Shown here in pieces: positions 23,321-35,760 of a stretch of DNA of 64,000 nucleotides. Where the stretch lies: the NCBI GenBank assembly GCA_911728435.2, contig OU452206.1, forward strand, positions 17,142,297 through 17,206,296, given 5' to 3'. A program made the position numbers and the translations under genes. Under the pieces are notes generated by a model. It was not told where the DNA came from. It saw only the letters and a program-made list of their open reading frames with translations, and ran no database searches. The DNA comes from Apoderus coryli (lineage: Eukaryota > Arthropoda > Insecta > Coleoptera > Attelabidae). Every line of letters starts with the position of its first letter. Within the stretch, counting starts at the first letter, position 1.

Positions 23321-25600
23321 TATGCGTAACGAAACAGAATTTTAATAATAATTATTATTATTGTATTAATTTCATTATTTCCAATAAACTAACGTAATGA
23401 ATTTAGTAAAATACGTTCTCGTAAACTTCATCGCAACTCAGTAAAAAAAATCATGGGATATAGCATTTTTATCTGCAAAACCACAGGTAATATCAACAAA
23501 ACTTTTTCTGAGATAGAAAGATATTCCATATTTTGTTAAAAATAGCAGAATTGATAACAGACTAACGAACGTACCTACTGATCGTCATTTGGAAGTAAAA
23601 GCTAATAATTCCTGATACCAAATATTTAATATGTGACTAGAGAGAATATTATTCAGTCAGGAATCCTTCATAAAGCGAATTGATAAGTGCATTGAAGTTG
23701 GAGGTCATTATTTGGAGCATTTATCATAATAAATTTAAAGGTTTTCTCGAGACCTTTTTCTTTGGTGTAATAGCAAATAAATGTTGTCAAAAATGTTATT
23801 ATTTCAATCGGAATAAAAAAATGTGGTTAACAAAAGTTATTGGTTTTTTTCTGTAGAATACGGTTCTGTAATAAAAAATTCTATGTGTCTATTTAAAAAA
23901 CCAAAGTTGACCTTGAGATAACCATGAAACGGTTGTCAAATTCGCAAATGGATAATACCACTGCATTTGTCCCACAATAGCAAACAACTTTTATTTAAAC
24001 TTTTTTTCCGAAAAATGTGCCGTTTTTAAGATATAAAACTGTCTCAAGATAAATGGACCACCCGGTATAAAATTAACACACTATTACTAGTGTTTACACA
24101 CGAAAAAAATCTAAAGCAAACATTTGCAAAAAAGTTGTGTACAAAAAATAAACAGAAAAATATAAACAACCAAATAGAGCTATATCTAAAAATCAGTCGA
24201 CGCACAGAAACCGTTATGAATAAGTAACTCTTTACGTTTTTTTTTTAGAGGAATTATGATTTGAGCAATTTTTGACGTTCTCCGGCAGAGCAATAAAATA
24301 GATAATCCCAGAGTATATTGGCGACTCTTTAAAAAATTCTCTTCATGGCAGCGGATATAATCTGTTTCTACCTCTTGTTGAATAGAATCAATCAATCATT
24401 TCTGCAAGTTCAGATTGAACTAGGTTAGCATGTTTATTTGATAGTTGGTTCTAAATTCTTACTGAAATATACTATACTGTACAAATATCAAATACATGAT
24501 GTCCTATTTAAAAAAACTTGGATATTGAGCATCGAAATTTGCCAAAGTTTTCCGAGGATATGTGACACCCTGTATAAATTTACAATACAACACATAGCTA
24601 CCACCAATCGTTAGAAAGTAGCTTTTTTAAGTTATTGGTGAAATTTAATGATATAATCATAACTAGCGACCGCACAAGACATTTTTTCCTGAGATATTTG
24701 TTAAAAACAAATACATAATCTTAATTTGTGTCTAAATTACACACATTAGGGAGTTGTTATGAAACATACCTTTAATTATTCCAAGGAATCAAAAAATGTA
24801 AAAAAATATAGAGTGAAATTCTAGGGTCAATGTTGGTGCAGCACTTCTCGTATTATTAACACTCGAATTTCTTTAAAGCCAATAAACTTTTGTATTAGCA
24901 TTTTTTTTTGTAAAGTCAGTAGTTTCAGAGAAAAGGTACTGTCCCCTAATAAAATGCTCACTCTGTACATATCAACAGTGGCTTTGTACTAGAATATGCT
25001 TTTGAATTTACCAGAAGTACAGAACAAACTTTTCAGTTAGACGAGCTTGAATTGTAGCAGAATGTCAGTTTTTAATTAAATAGTAAACGACTTCATGCCA
25101 AGTTTTCTGTTTGATGCATATTTTGATTTTAATATAATATATAAAGCTAAATTATTTAGTAACGAAGTTACTCACACAGCAGAAATAGCAGTTCCTAAAT
25201 TTTCTTCATCAACCATGTCATCTTTAATAAATTACGAATATACGAATCGACCCTGTTGTTTGGATGCATTCTGCAATACGATAATAGATAATATAAAATT
25301 TTATTTGTTGACCAAGCAGTCCTATTGCCCTTTAAAACGGTAAGATAGCAGTTGGTCGTTTTTTGCACAAAGGCTAATGGAATAAAAGCTATCGAAAAAT
25401 AGCTTTAGCTCAAAATATCTGACAATGTGGCTTGGTCGCTTTCTGCAAAACTGGGTCCAATTATGACAGAAATATACAGTTCTGATGACTAGAAAAATAT
25501 CACATCCAAAAGGTTGGAACACAAAATTAAACCAACAGTGGTGTTGAAGTTCCCCCTCAAAAGCAAAATCGAGATGTTATTGTTGAAAATCGTGACTACT
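23321..25600. other. Non-coding, with solitary transposon-terminus motifs
   Basis: 23321-23400 duplicates 21887-21960 (GCGTAACGAAACAGAATTTT...). CCACCCGGTATAAAATTAAC (24059-24078), ACACCCTGTATAAATTTAC (about 24567) and CACTCTGTACATAT (about 24960) look like decayed termini of the TACAGGGTG class. No host gene was found; the open frames at 25095-25522 have no recognisable domain. Confidence 0.4.
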
Positions 25601-26701
25601 TTAACCCATTAAGTACTATTCTCTGGCACTAACATATTTATTTTCGCAAGGCAGACAATGCATCATTAGTTAGTATGGTTAGATTGCTTAGTTTGTAAAT
25701 TTCTAAATATTGTGTCGACTCATAAAGTTTAAGTTGAATTTTAATTATTTTATTAAATTCTGAAACAAAAAATGCGTTTTTAAAATTTTAATAGTGTGAA
25801 AACTATTTTATTGTTTGTGAAAAACATAGGGTTTTAGAACGCGTTCCTACAGGAACGCTAGTCTTATAAGGTAGGTACTCTATCTGCACTGAATTGTTTC
25901 ATCAAATTGCAGATTTATTAGAATTTTGGGATGACTTAGAGCCCACATATGCTGGGCAAAAATGTTTTTTTGAACCATCCGATGAAGATTATGGAGATAA
26001 GGAGTCAGTAGGTTTTTTGAACAATCTGTCGGGAAGACAACTTGAAGCAAATGCTGAAGTTATTATAGAAGGTGGTGCCAGAATTGGAAACTTCTGTGAG
26101 GAGGAAGCTGAAGATAATCCTGACGATGTGCCATTGTCATTGCTCTCCTGCCGAATGCGAATAAGTGCATGGAAAATGCCTGAAGAGAAGAAAAACCTGT
26201 CATATGCTTTTTGACAACTTTAGTTCTATAAAAATGTTGTCATTTTTAACACAAAGATGAGGTTACAAGGGTTTCCCCGCGATTGTCCCATAAACGATGT
26301 CATGAATTTAAAAAAAGCACGGGGTGAACTTGATTATGCGCTTTATGGGAGGCACAGATCAAATGGATGCCAATATGAATGTCTAATATATATTCTTTCT
26401 CATAGATGCTGACATTCAGAAGGCGTGGGTGATCTATCGAACTCATAATCATAATACGTCAAGCAAATTTCAGAAGAAAAATGGTTTAGGCCTATCTAAA
26501 AAAACTTCCAAAGTCATCAGGAAGGCCAGCATTTTCTGAGACTTGCGTTCGATATATGGAACGGCCGCCACCTTTAAAACTATCTAACTCTAAACAATAG
26601 TTTCCTTATAACCTCATTTTTTAAACCTATTTAATCAAAATCTTTATTAAAAATGGATTTTATCAAAAAAATAAAATAAAATCCCATCCCTAATGGGCTA
26701 A
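25601..26701 (+). mobile_element. piggyBac-like element, non-autonomous relic
   Basis: Left TTAA at 25601-25604 is followed by CCCATTAAG; right CTAATGGG at 26690-26697 is followed by CTAA, a one-base variant of TTAA. The imperfect CCCATTA...TAATGGG inverted termini with TTAA flanks are the piggyBac signature. The length is about 1.1 kb because much of the transposase is deleted. Confidence 0.75.
25894..26580 (+). pseudogene. piggyBac transposase, internally deleted
   Basis: The N-terminal acidic part (25894-26213) includes GRQLEANAEVIIEGGARIG, CEEEAEDNPDDVPLS and CRMRISAWKMPEEKKN. It passes straight into LSYAFxxFDNFSSIKML, corresponding to the piggyBac FFDNY/FTS block that carries a catalytic Asp, then a stop, GYKG, more stops, and in a shifted frame MRFMGGTDQMDANMNV (the MGGVDxMD block) and DADIQKAWVIYRTHNHNTS (the WLxDxxxxNAWxLY block). 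Several hundred residues of the catalytic core are missing. It cannot be active. Confidence 0.8.
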
Positions 26702-27164
26702 ATGACAAGTTATTCAAATTTTAAAATGAAAACACTGTACCTATATGTAGCGAAATGAATGTTATCGTAAAACTTTTTCAATTTTCTAATGTCCGAGTCC
26801 CTGCAAGCGAATTTACCGAATACCCGGATGGCAAATTAAAAACTAATTACTGTTAATGTAGTATTTAATATTAATCGACGTCAGCAGTAGCAGAGGTAGA
26901 CGACGGCAAAGCGAAAATCCAGCAGGAGAAAAAAAGCAGCATAGAATGTAAAAAGCTCACAAACTGCTTTTGTTTTAATTAGACTGCTCTTAAAGTTTTA
27001 AAATTCGTTACGATTTTTTGTGTCGTTTTCTCGATGTTGTCACGTACTTGGTCTAATGTTAGTGGCCAATTGCTAATACACACACAAATTTGGTAATACG
27101 AGTGTTGTTTAATAAGTATTTAGAGATTGAAAACAAATAGAATGAAGTTTGACCATATTAACCT
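26702..27164. other. Spacer, nothing recognised
   Basis: A GC-richer patch at 26876-26945 has no reading frame of note. Confidence 0.3.
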
Positions 27165-27666
27165 AACGTTAATAGGGAAATTTTTGAATCCCTTATTTGT
27201 AACGTTATTATTAGTATGCGCATGTGTTCTAGAATAACGTTTCACGTTATTAACTGATGGCTGAACACGTTACTTCTATCGTTAACGCTAGGTTAACTAC
27301 GTTATATTGTAGAATAAATATTTTATTATGTATACCTATAAACAATAACAGAAAAATGTTTATAATTGTTACAAAATAAACTACTACTACTAATAATAAT
27401 AATAAATTATTTATTGCAAAATAGCTTAGCTTAATTTTCAATTTAGATGGAGTTTTTAATGTTCTATTCTAGATATTCGTACAAGTTCATGTAATTCCGA
27501 CAACAATCGTTTCAATACGTTTAAGTATACGATACGCGTAGAGGTACATATGTTTACGGCCTTCGTATCGTTTAACGTATCATAAATTTAAAGAGCGCAT
27601 GCGTAGATGTCAAAAGATACGTTTACGTATACGTCACTGGCTTTGCCTTAACTCCCTATTAACGTT
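27165..27666. mobile_element. MITE with AACGTTAATAGGGA termini
   Basis: AACGTTAATAGGGA (27165-27178) is the exact complement of TCCCTATTAACGTT (27653-27666). The interior is AT-rich and rich in (A)ACGTTA-type words, non-coding, about 500 bp. No clear target duplication is visible. It lies 180 bp upstream of neuroligin exon A. Confidence 0.65.
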
Positions 27667-27845
27667 GATGATCAATCATTATTATTTGACCCGTAGTATC
27701 TCCAGTTATCGGTTGTCCCATTGTTATAGTGTTTAGGTATCGTCAATTTGTTGAGGTTTTATGATTTAAATGAAAAAAACAGTCTTTGTATAGAGTCTTT
27801 TTCAACTAATCTCAAAGCTGTTTCTCATACTGAATTTTCTTGTAG

Positions 27846-28061
27846 GTTTCTTAAGAACACAGCCATCAATGACAAACGGCAAGAGTGACAACGAGGAAAC
27901 CTCTGGTGGAAATATGGGCATAAGCGACATAGCAGCCGCTCTTCATTGGATCAAAGTTAACATTGCAGCGTTTGGAGGTGATCCTACCAGGGTGACATTA
28001 GTGGGTCATGATACTGGTGCTGCACTCGTTAATTTGTTATTTATCTCGCCAAAATCCAAAG
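27846..28061 (+). CDS. Nlg: Neuroligin, internal coding exon A (cholinesterase-like domain, pseudo-nucleophile region)
   Basis: This exon encodes about 71 residues of the extracellular alpha/beta-hydrolase fold of a neuroligin, a postsynaptic adhesion protein that binds neurexin. It starts after a TAG acceptor (27843-27845) with two bases completing a Gly codon, reads FLRTQPS, then GNMGISDIAAALHWIKVNI and AFGGDPTRVTLVGHDTGAAL, and ends one base into a codon before GTATGA. The catalytic GxSxG elbow of esterases is GHDTG here, so the nucleophilic serine is absent, as expected of non-enzymatic neuroligins. Gliotactin or another cholinesterase-like adhesion molecule is the main alternative, but the next exon's SGTALSPWA favours neuroligin. 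Which insect paralogue it is cannot be decided. Earlier exons (signal peptide and N-terminal domain) are not in the window. Confidence 0.95.
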
Positions 28062-29240
28062 GTATGACATATTTTTACAACAAAATCGTGTGAACAAAAT
28101 TTAAGTTTTTCGTGTAACTTTTGTAGAAGTTTTGCTGCACTTGCAACGTAAATAAACATTTGTAACTTGTGGTAACAGTAAAATAGAAGTTGCTACACGT
28201 ACAAAGTGGAGATAGATAACAAACTAAAATTACATTACATGTGTTAACTTGTGGCCAGCAGGCTCTCCAGTTGATATCGGAATAATTAAATGAAAACAAA
28301 GTTTAATGGATAACGTCCGTCATTTATCTAATTTGACTTCAACCTATTTTACAACTTGCTGTAGTAAATTAGTTTTGGGAGGCCGGCCACCACCATCTCT
28401 CGTCGGGGCGACGATTAATTGCGGACTTGTTTAAAGTGTTCCCCGCGTTTTATTCTAGTTTTATTTTTCTATTTCCTATCATGTTCAGTCTGACTGTGTG
28501 GTGCTGCCTATCAATTACTCTCTCTGCACTAATTTGCTGGCTAGCAGTAAAGAGTTAAGGGTGATGATGGTGGATAGTTAAAATGGAAAATTGAGGGGTA
28601 TTAGACAGAATTCTGACAGAAGTTGAATTGCACATGGAGAAACGGTGATGGGTCTAATAGATTGGAATATTACCATCATTTGAATCAATCAATTGAAGGT
28701 TTTTAATTGATATTTTATAATTAAGAATAGTAAAAATTGTTACCATAATTAAATCTATAGCTGCGCCTTTAATATTAATTTAGTTATTTAGTATTTTTTG
28801 AAACAAGAAAATTCTAACATTCTAGAACTTTGAAGTTAGTGCAAAACATGACTTGAATGTAACTGAGTACGTCGTCGCAATAAATCATTACAAACAGTTT
28901 CAACGGGTGACAAGTTTATTTTTTTAATTCAAAATTAAGTTCTGTAAATGTATTAAACTGGTTGCGATTCAAAGCTATTTTGGATATGTCATTGGATCTG
29001 GATAATTGGCACCACTGTCTACTTGCCCACTGTGGAAGCCCGGTAATTTACCGCGCGACTGGGCCCCTGTTCCTCTCAAATACCACAACTACAGATTTCA
29101 AACAGTATTTAGATATCTTCTATTGTATTGTACTGACCGTTTATTTTTGGACTTAAAACAGGACATCGGCATCGGTTTAACAATGGGAAAACAGACATTT
29201 TTTATATGCCATAAGGACCAAAACATGTAACTGGGATTTT
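28062..29240. other. Neuroligin intron, unassigned
   Basis: Beginning of the 11.4-kb intron after exon A (donor GTATGA). A GC-richer stretch at 28378-28450 has no recognised function. The short open frames at 28962-29230 have no recognisable domain. Confidence 0.45.
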
Positions 29241-29255
29241 TCAGTCATCCACAAT

Positions 29256-29883
29256 TTGAGACTCTTTCTCCTGGTGCATTTGTACCAAGCAGCCCTCTCC
29301 TCCCCTCACCGCGTTGCTAGAGAACCGACATTGACAACGGATGCGGCTATCTTCGATGAATCGCTCCAGATTGCCCGCGCTTTGCGGTCCCGCCAATTTT
29401 TGGGCGTTTGGGAAAAATCGGAAAACTTTGCGTCTCGAATCTTTTTTCGATGACATTCAAAACGGAACGAATGCTCACGTTAGTACGTGGCATATTTTGC
29501 TTCTTCAATTCTACGTTTGCCATCTGCAGAAGTAGAACGGGTTTTTAGTGTTATCAATATTGTCAAACCAAAGCTTCGCAATCAGATGAAGCAAAGTATG
29601 GTAAATGCAATTTTAAACATAAGATCAAGGCTGAAGAGGAACGATAAAACCTGCTTTTCATGTGAATTGCTTGATAAAATAATTCGTATGGTTGGGACTA
29701 TGCCAAACTACAATCAAAGAAATGTTAGAAAATAAACTCGGCTCGCCTGAAGAAGAAATGGAACAGAAAATTTGGTTAGCCCAATTTGCAAAAAATAATA
29801 CAACACTAGCAAAGAGGAATGACTTCATAGTGTCGAATTTGTGTGAAATGGACACAAGTCTTGCGAGGTTTTGGAAAATTTAA
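29256..29883 (+). pseudogene. hAT transposase C-terminal fragment
   Basis: In the frame starting 29487 the protein reads ILRLPSAEVERVFSVINIV, then KPKLRNQMKQSMVNAILNIR. This is the hAT dimerisation motif (AEVERVFS...K.KLRN). Flanking frames (29256-29453, DAAIFDESLQIARALRSRQ; 29744-29883, EEEMEQKIWLAQFAKNNT) may be further pieces, but I cannot place them. No intact catalytic region is present. Confidence 0.65.
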
Positions 29884-30887
29884 ATTTTTTTTTTGTAATA
29901 CCTAATTGTTATTAGAATACATTTTAGTTTATTTATTCTAATATTGCTTTCCCGCACATGAGACCATTAGGACCATTTTCAGATGGAAGTGTGTCTGTAT
30001 GTATTGCAATCGAAAATCTCAGATTAACGCTGCAACTGAATATCCGTTCGCTCGCAACGCTAAACTAGACTAAATTGCGTGGAGCGCCTCTGTCTAGACT
30101 CCATTGAGATATAAGGAGTCGCTATAAGCATTATTTTACATTGTACACAAACGGGTGCATTGGGTGGGGCGTAATCGTATACCAATATGGCGGATTCTCC
30201 AGAGCCGCATTAACTATTTTTGTTGACGTTTTTGCTTTTAATTTGCAGCTTGGGTTTATACTTTATTTTGAAATGTTAAGCAGTGTATAAAATACTTAAA
30301 TATAGGTAATTATTGATATTTGATACCTAAATCCAGGAATAAAAGACGTTAGTACTTTATAAATTATATATTAATACCCCTTAAACAAAACAATTTTATT
30401 TAAATGTTGCGCTATGCTTATCCACTTTATTTTTACTTAAATAATACATCCCGGTATTAACATATTTAGTCGCAATAGATTTGACCAGTAAATGTATATG
30501 GTTATCAAACACTGATTTGATCAAAACCGTGCACAACTAAATTAGGAAAAATATTACTATTTACAAATTCCTTTAAAACAAGGTTTATTATGAATCCTGC
30601 GGACAACTTTTCATTAGTAGCTACCTACTACATGATTTTTTATGATCTTTTCGGATTGGAATCAAACGTCTAAAACATCTTTTGAAGGAATTTGTAAATC
30701 CTTTTTTTGCCTTCATTTTAATAAAAGAATAACACTTATTAATGCATCTCGACATTCTCTGCAAATAATTTGCTTCTTTAAACAAATCTAACTAACAACA
30801 ACTACTCTAACAAATCTTCTTTTAACAAATCCAGCAATATAAACAATAATGAATTTCGAAAATTCAGAAAATGATCCAGGAAGATAA
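29884..30887. other. Neuroligin intron, unassigned
   Basis: No gene is recognised. TCGTATACCAATATGGCG at 30176-30193 recurs exactly at 31432-31449. Confidence 0.4.
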
Positions 30888-31322
30888 TCATGATCTGGAT
30901 AAATTATATTTGTGTACATTTCTCGTTGGTATCCAATTAATTCGAGACACATATTCTGTCCAGATATGTCTACGAGCAGGATCTTTAGGAAATCTAAAAA
31001 CCAGAATATGTTTTTAACACACATTTAGGGGTCTTTTTTGCTAGAAAGTGATGAAAAAGTAGAGAGTTTGAGAGTAGAAATCAAGTAAAAGCTTTTGTAA
31101 AAAAAAATAAACTACAATGCACGTATCAATTGTTCAGTGCAGAAAGAGAATGCTACCAGACTCCTATAATAATGTGTTTTAATAAGTTCGCCTAAAAAAA
31201 CCCTAAATACGTCCATGTACAATGTTTACAATATTTGGTACATACCTATGAAACGTTATTCCTGATATTTTCTGGTCGATTTCACTTCTACTACTGCAAC
31301 TACGCACAGCACAGGACACCAT
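30888..31322 (-). pseudogene. THAP-domain gene fragment, two exons, broken
   Basis: Exon 1 (31322 down to 31246) reads MVSCAVRSCSSRSEI and ISGITFH, then AG before GTATGT. Exon 2 begins at 30993 after TTTTTAG, completes Arg and gives FPKDPARRHIWTEYVSRINW, then IPTRNVHKYNL and a stop at 30888-30890. C-x4-C, the FHRFP join and the Trp fit a THAP domain, but the final C-x2-H pair is replaced. The alternate frame beyond the stop reads LPGSFSEFSKF, then VYIAGFVKRRF (to about 30788), resembling the SEHF..xxF end and a YIAGF motif of THAP-type transposases. The intron sits at the same domain position as in the 2037-3210 fragment. Confidence 0.65.
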
Positions 31323-32404
31323 TATAGTATATTGTGAAATAACCGTACAAAAAAACACGAAAAACTTAAGTAAACTTGTAAAATACTCGCAAATAACACT
31401 ATAAACTTGAAAGCACGACAAATGATAGATATCGTATACCAATATGGCGTATCTGCACCCGCTTTTGGCCACGTTAGAGCGTCTCCCCCCACCTCAATGC
31501 TAGACTCAGTACGTCATCGAATCCCTCTGCGCGAATGAGGTGCGCAAACTAGCCGCGCCCACCAGACTTTATATTCTCTCCCTTAGTTGTTCTTTGTCTG
31601 TGACGACCCTGAGATCGCGTGAGCGCCAACTCAAAATCCATTTATCATCTGTGTTTTTGTAGAGACCGACAGTAGTGGCGGAGGCATTTTTCAAAAACAA
31701 TTCTGATTCGACTGATGAGTTGTGTTATGACAGGTATAATGGGTGCTAAACAAAACGTACAACTAAGTAAAACCCATTGAATTTATTTTCCCATGTAAGT
31801 ACGCTTTTTATCTGCAACTGATTGTATCTACACATAAATACGCTGCTTCCGAATTTTGCTCTATACGCACACCCCATTTGAAATAACTAGTTGTTATAAC
31901 AATCGAAAATTTAGCTCAGTACGAATTAAACTTAAATGGATTTCAAATGAAAGTTTAATTAAAGTGTACACCGCATAACCCACTCAGATGCAATTTCTAA
32001 GAAAACGAGCCGAGATAGAAAGAGAACTGGTTGGGATGGCGCGGTTGAGATATGGCCCAAATGAGGAAGAGAGATGTGAACACAATTGTAGGACTGTGTT
32101 TCTGCAATAGCAAATAATATATATTTGGAATTAGTAGAGGGTGGGAGACGAAATAATTTTGTCCAACCTGGGATTCGAGTTAATTGTGCTTGCTTCGCGT
32201 TTTCTCTGCAAACATGTTTAAGAAAAGTTATTGTTATTTATAGTATGGTTTATGTGATACCGTATACTTTTACTATAATAAATCAATTATAGTTTTTAAT
32301 GTATACTCTGTATTTTTATTTTGAATTAGACACATAATAAACTAAATGAAAATGAAGGTAATTTGAAAATAACTAGGATAAAAACACATGAGTTAAAATT
32401 AGTG
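31323..32404. other. Neuroligin intron; GC-richer flank of the THAP fragment
   Basis: 31455-31640 is notably GC-richer and lies upstream of the minus-strand THAP start, so it may be its old promoter. The second copy of the 18-bp TCGTATACCAATATGGCG is at 31432-31449. No other gene was seen. Confidence 0.4.
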
Positions 32405-32510
32405 GAAGAACACTATTCCGGACCGCATATTTAATGTAGACGAAACAGGGTTGTGCATGGTCCAATCTAAATGTTCAGCGATGTATCCAGATCCAGAAAA
32501 CGCCAACGTC
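32405..32510 (+). pseudogene. pogo/Tigger-like transposase fragment (first catalytic Asp)
   Basis: The frame WKNTIPDRIFNVDETGLCMV followed by QSKC contains NVDETG, the first-Asp motif of pogo-type DDE_1 transposases. It is cut by the LINE that becomes legible at about 32565 and resumes at 34388. Confidence 0.75.
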
Positions 32511-32564
32511 CACCTTCGAAAGGGTGTTCACCAGGATCTATTTTTCATTATCATCATTCAGGTT

Positions 32565-34058
32565 GAATACAGATGGACCTATTTACAGACTATTGTCGAC
32601 TTTGGTAGAGCCTTTGACCTGCTAGATCATCCTCTTATGTGGCAGAAATTATACGACATAGGCCTGTCCTCTAATATTATTAATACTCTGATAAACTTCT
32701 ACAAGAGTGCTGCTTTTAAAGTCAAGGTGAAAAATGAATTTACTAAGAATTTTGGTATCACCCAGGGCGTTTTGCAGGGAGATTCTTTGAGCCCCCTTTT
32801 TTTTTCACAATTTTTGGCTGATATAGAACGTTTTTTTAAAGAAAATGGGTCGACGGGAGTTAGCATTGACCATGATACAAACATTAACATCCTGCTATAT
32901 GCAGACGACCTAGTTATTCTCTCTGATTCTGAAATCGGGGTAAGCCGCTGCTTAAGGAACCTTGAGAGCTATTGTCAGATTAATAAACTCGAGGTCAATG
33001 TCGCAAAAACCAAAATAATGTGTTTTCAGAGAGGAGGTTTTGGGGCTGTCAGTGGAAACTTCAAATATTTGTCAAACCCCATTGAAATGGTTAGAGAATT
33101 TGTTTACTTGGGGATAACTTTCTCTGCTTCATCCCTTTTTCCGAAGGCAGCTGCGGTTATGTCCACAAAGGCAACTCAAGCTACGGGCAGGGTTTTGGGA
33201 CTAATGGCGAATTCTCGACTAACATCGTGGAAAGCCAGAATGCAATTATATAACTCGCTGATTTTGAGCATATTAATGTATTGCGCGGTAGTAAGGGGTC
33301 TTAGATACCCTGATGTAATCGAGCGGATTCAAGTTCAGTTTTTTAAGCGATTGCTCCTACTGCCTAAAACAACCCCAAACTACTTAATTCGAATTGAGAC
33401 AGGCACTGTAAAGCTTTCAGTTATGCTATTCTAGCTAACACTGAATTGGTTGCAGAAGCTAATGCTGATGGACTCCTCCAGATTTCCTAAAAAAATGTTT
33501 TTTATATATAACTGGGCAGCACAGGTAAAATGCATGTTTAGCTATATTGACCGTGGTGACCAGTTTGAACGTCTGACAGTCGCACAACTGAAAAGTGAAA
33601 AGCAGCTCTATTCAGATGAATTTAGTGACAGGTATTCTGGTGAGGATTTCCATTTGGCCACGCTTTCGAGTTACCCACTATATACTGCGCCTAATATTCC
33701 CAGCTCCGCCTGTCAGAGATACCTTCAGCTCGACATGCATATAAATTTTATTAGGATCATAGCACAACTCCGTTTGGCGAGCAAAGTATTCCTCAGTTTG
33801 TCTGTCCGTGGTATAACTTATCAGATCCAGTGTGAGGAGATTTGTAGTGTGTGTAATCTAAAAGTCAACCAATCTATCCAGCATGTTTTGTTCGAATGTG
33901 TCCCCTTGTCATGTATCAATGAGAGTTCCGAGTATTTCCTTAGATCGTATCTCGACTTCAAGACTGAACTGTCTAAAAGTAACACTAAGTCAATTAAGAC
34001 GATATGTTATCACATTGAAAATGTATTGAAGTTACGCTCCTTCTTTATTAATGAATAG
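32565..34058 (+). pseudogene. Non-LTR retrotransposon (LINE) inserted in the pogo-like gene
   Basis: The frame reads VDFGRAFDLLDHPLMWQKL, GVLQGDSLSPLFFSQFL, catalytic LLYADDLVILS (about 32893-32925), KLEVNVAKTKIMCFQRGG, EFVYLGITFS, then RLETG-like RIETG. A stop at about 33432 breaks it, and the C-terminal part continues at 33450-34058 (LTLNWLQKLMLMDSSRFP across the join, and a C-x2-C..H..C motif in CSVCNLKVNQSIQHVLFEC). The N-terminal half is absent, so the copy is 5'-truncated. The clade is uncertain; CR1/jockey group is plausible. Confidence 0.85.
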
Positions 34059-34387
34059 TGGTTAATTATTATGATATTAAGTATCTTGGATAGGGCTTAG
34101 TAGTATGCATTTTTTTGAATAGTTATTTTCTTTCTCGTATTTTATATAAAACAGTTCACTATTAATTTTCAGGGTAATAGCACGGTATGTAATAGTATAA
34201 TATATGAATCGCATAACACCTATTTTATATGCATTGGTTACTGTTTGGTGGTTATGGTTGTTGTTGATTGTATTTATAATAGATATTTTTGTTTTTGTTC
34301 TTCTAAATTTTACATTGTACACAAACATTTTGCTGTAAATTTGTAAAAAATTTTCATGCGACCACAACAACGTACTGTCACTCATTT

Positions 34388-34530
34388 CGCTCTAACTAAA
34401 TTATTCGGAAAGGCGTATTTAAAGGTGCAATCGGGAGAAAGAGCTGTGAGAGGATTTGCAGCTACAGGCTTATATCAAGTTCGACGAGACATATTTATTT
34501 GGAAGCTACACAGGAGATAGAGGAGAACTG
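34388..34530 (+). pseudogene. pogo/Tigger-like transposase fragment (C-terminal side)
   Basis: The frame ALTKLFGKAYLKVQSGERAV followed by RGFAATGLYQVRRDIF matches the pogo-family block LFG.AY...(A)..GF..TGL.P.n..iF. It lies 0.3 kb past the end of the LINE, continuing the gene begun at 32405. Confidence 0.75.
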
Positions 34531-35094
34531 CTAAATACCAGAAAATTTAGAAGAGGACCAGAACATTGACCACATAAACGACCAACCAACCAAATCTATC
34601 AATTGTTTTACTTACACCGGAACAAGTTATGTAAAAAAAGGTTACTTGAAATGACGTTTATAATTTCCGGACTGGTTCGTAATAAAACTCTTTGTGTTTT
34701 AGTTGACTTAAATTTATTAAAACACTTAAAACTAAACAAAACACTTTACTTTACTAAATTATTGAAAATGGAAGAGTCTATTATTATTGTTCGTTCTTTT
34801 TATGATTGCGTTTATGTTCGTTGTTAAAACTGGACTGATATAATATATCTAAGAAAAGAAAGATGAAACACACTGAAAAATGCACAACCCTTATCGATGT
34901 CGTTATTATCTATAATACTTGTTTTACCATTAAGAGCACTGATAAGAAAAGGAAAAACCGAACATTTTATTGTATGTACAAAACACCTGCATAATAGATA
35001 ATATTTGTTCAAAACAGAATAATGTAGAATTTTATATACAATTTTTTACAAGTTATACCAGTCCCAAAATTAAAGCAAAAAATTGGAAATAGGG

Positions 35095-35400
35095 GAAGGA
35101 TGCCAGGAAAGGGAAAAATCATAACATCAACGGCCCAACAAAAAAGATTTGATGCAGTCGTCTAGCCAAACACCAAATCAAGCAAGAAAACAAGCGAAAC
35201 GAAAAATAACAGATGAAAATGAAGCTAGGCAAGCCAGACAAAAAAGGAGATTTTTAAGAGAGATTCTTCTTCAAGCTCTGAGAGTTCTTCTTTACAACTC
35301 AGGATTCTTCTACAGATGAAGAAAGTGTTTATTTCTCAAGTCCATCAGAGGAAACTGAAGTTTATGTATGCAATTTTTGTAGATAGATAAACAAGTTTTT
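35095..35400 (+). pseudogene. Possible tail of the pogo-like transposase
   Basis: Lys/Arg-rich then Ser/Glu-rich sequence (KRDSSSSSESSSL and, in another frame, DEESVYFSSPSEETEVY), as found in the C-terminal tails of pogo-type transposases. The frames are broken. Placement with the fragments at 32405 and 34388 is inference from order and strand. Confidence 0.4.
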
Positions 35401-35760
35401 TTGTGCTGTTTTTTTAAATCTTTGTCGTGAATTTGCTAAATTTAAAAATAATTATTTGGATTTTTTACTATCGTGTTGTTCAACCTTTTATTTGCTATTC
35501 CACCTTAGGCACCTTGGTATTCCACATTAGGATACTGAAAATGCTATATAGGGGTAAATTTATCTTTTAATAAATAAATAAATATATATTTGTCAAAAAA
35601 TTAAGAATAATTTGTAGACAGGTAAACAAAACATAAGAATAATAATTTATACATACAGGTACATTATCAAAAAAATAAATAAATAAATCAATTAAGATAC
35701 TTAAAGTAAATTAATTAAGTAAATATTCTCCAGTTCAAGATATATACATATATATATATA
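35401..35760. other. AT-rich spacer
   Basis: No gene. A TA microsatellite lies at about 35746-35762 at the edge of the next transposon. Confidence 0.4.
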
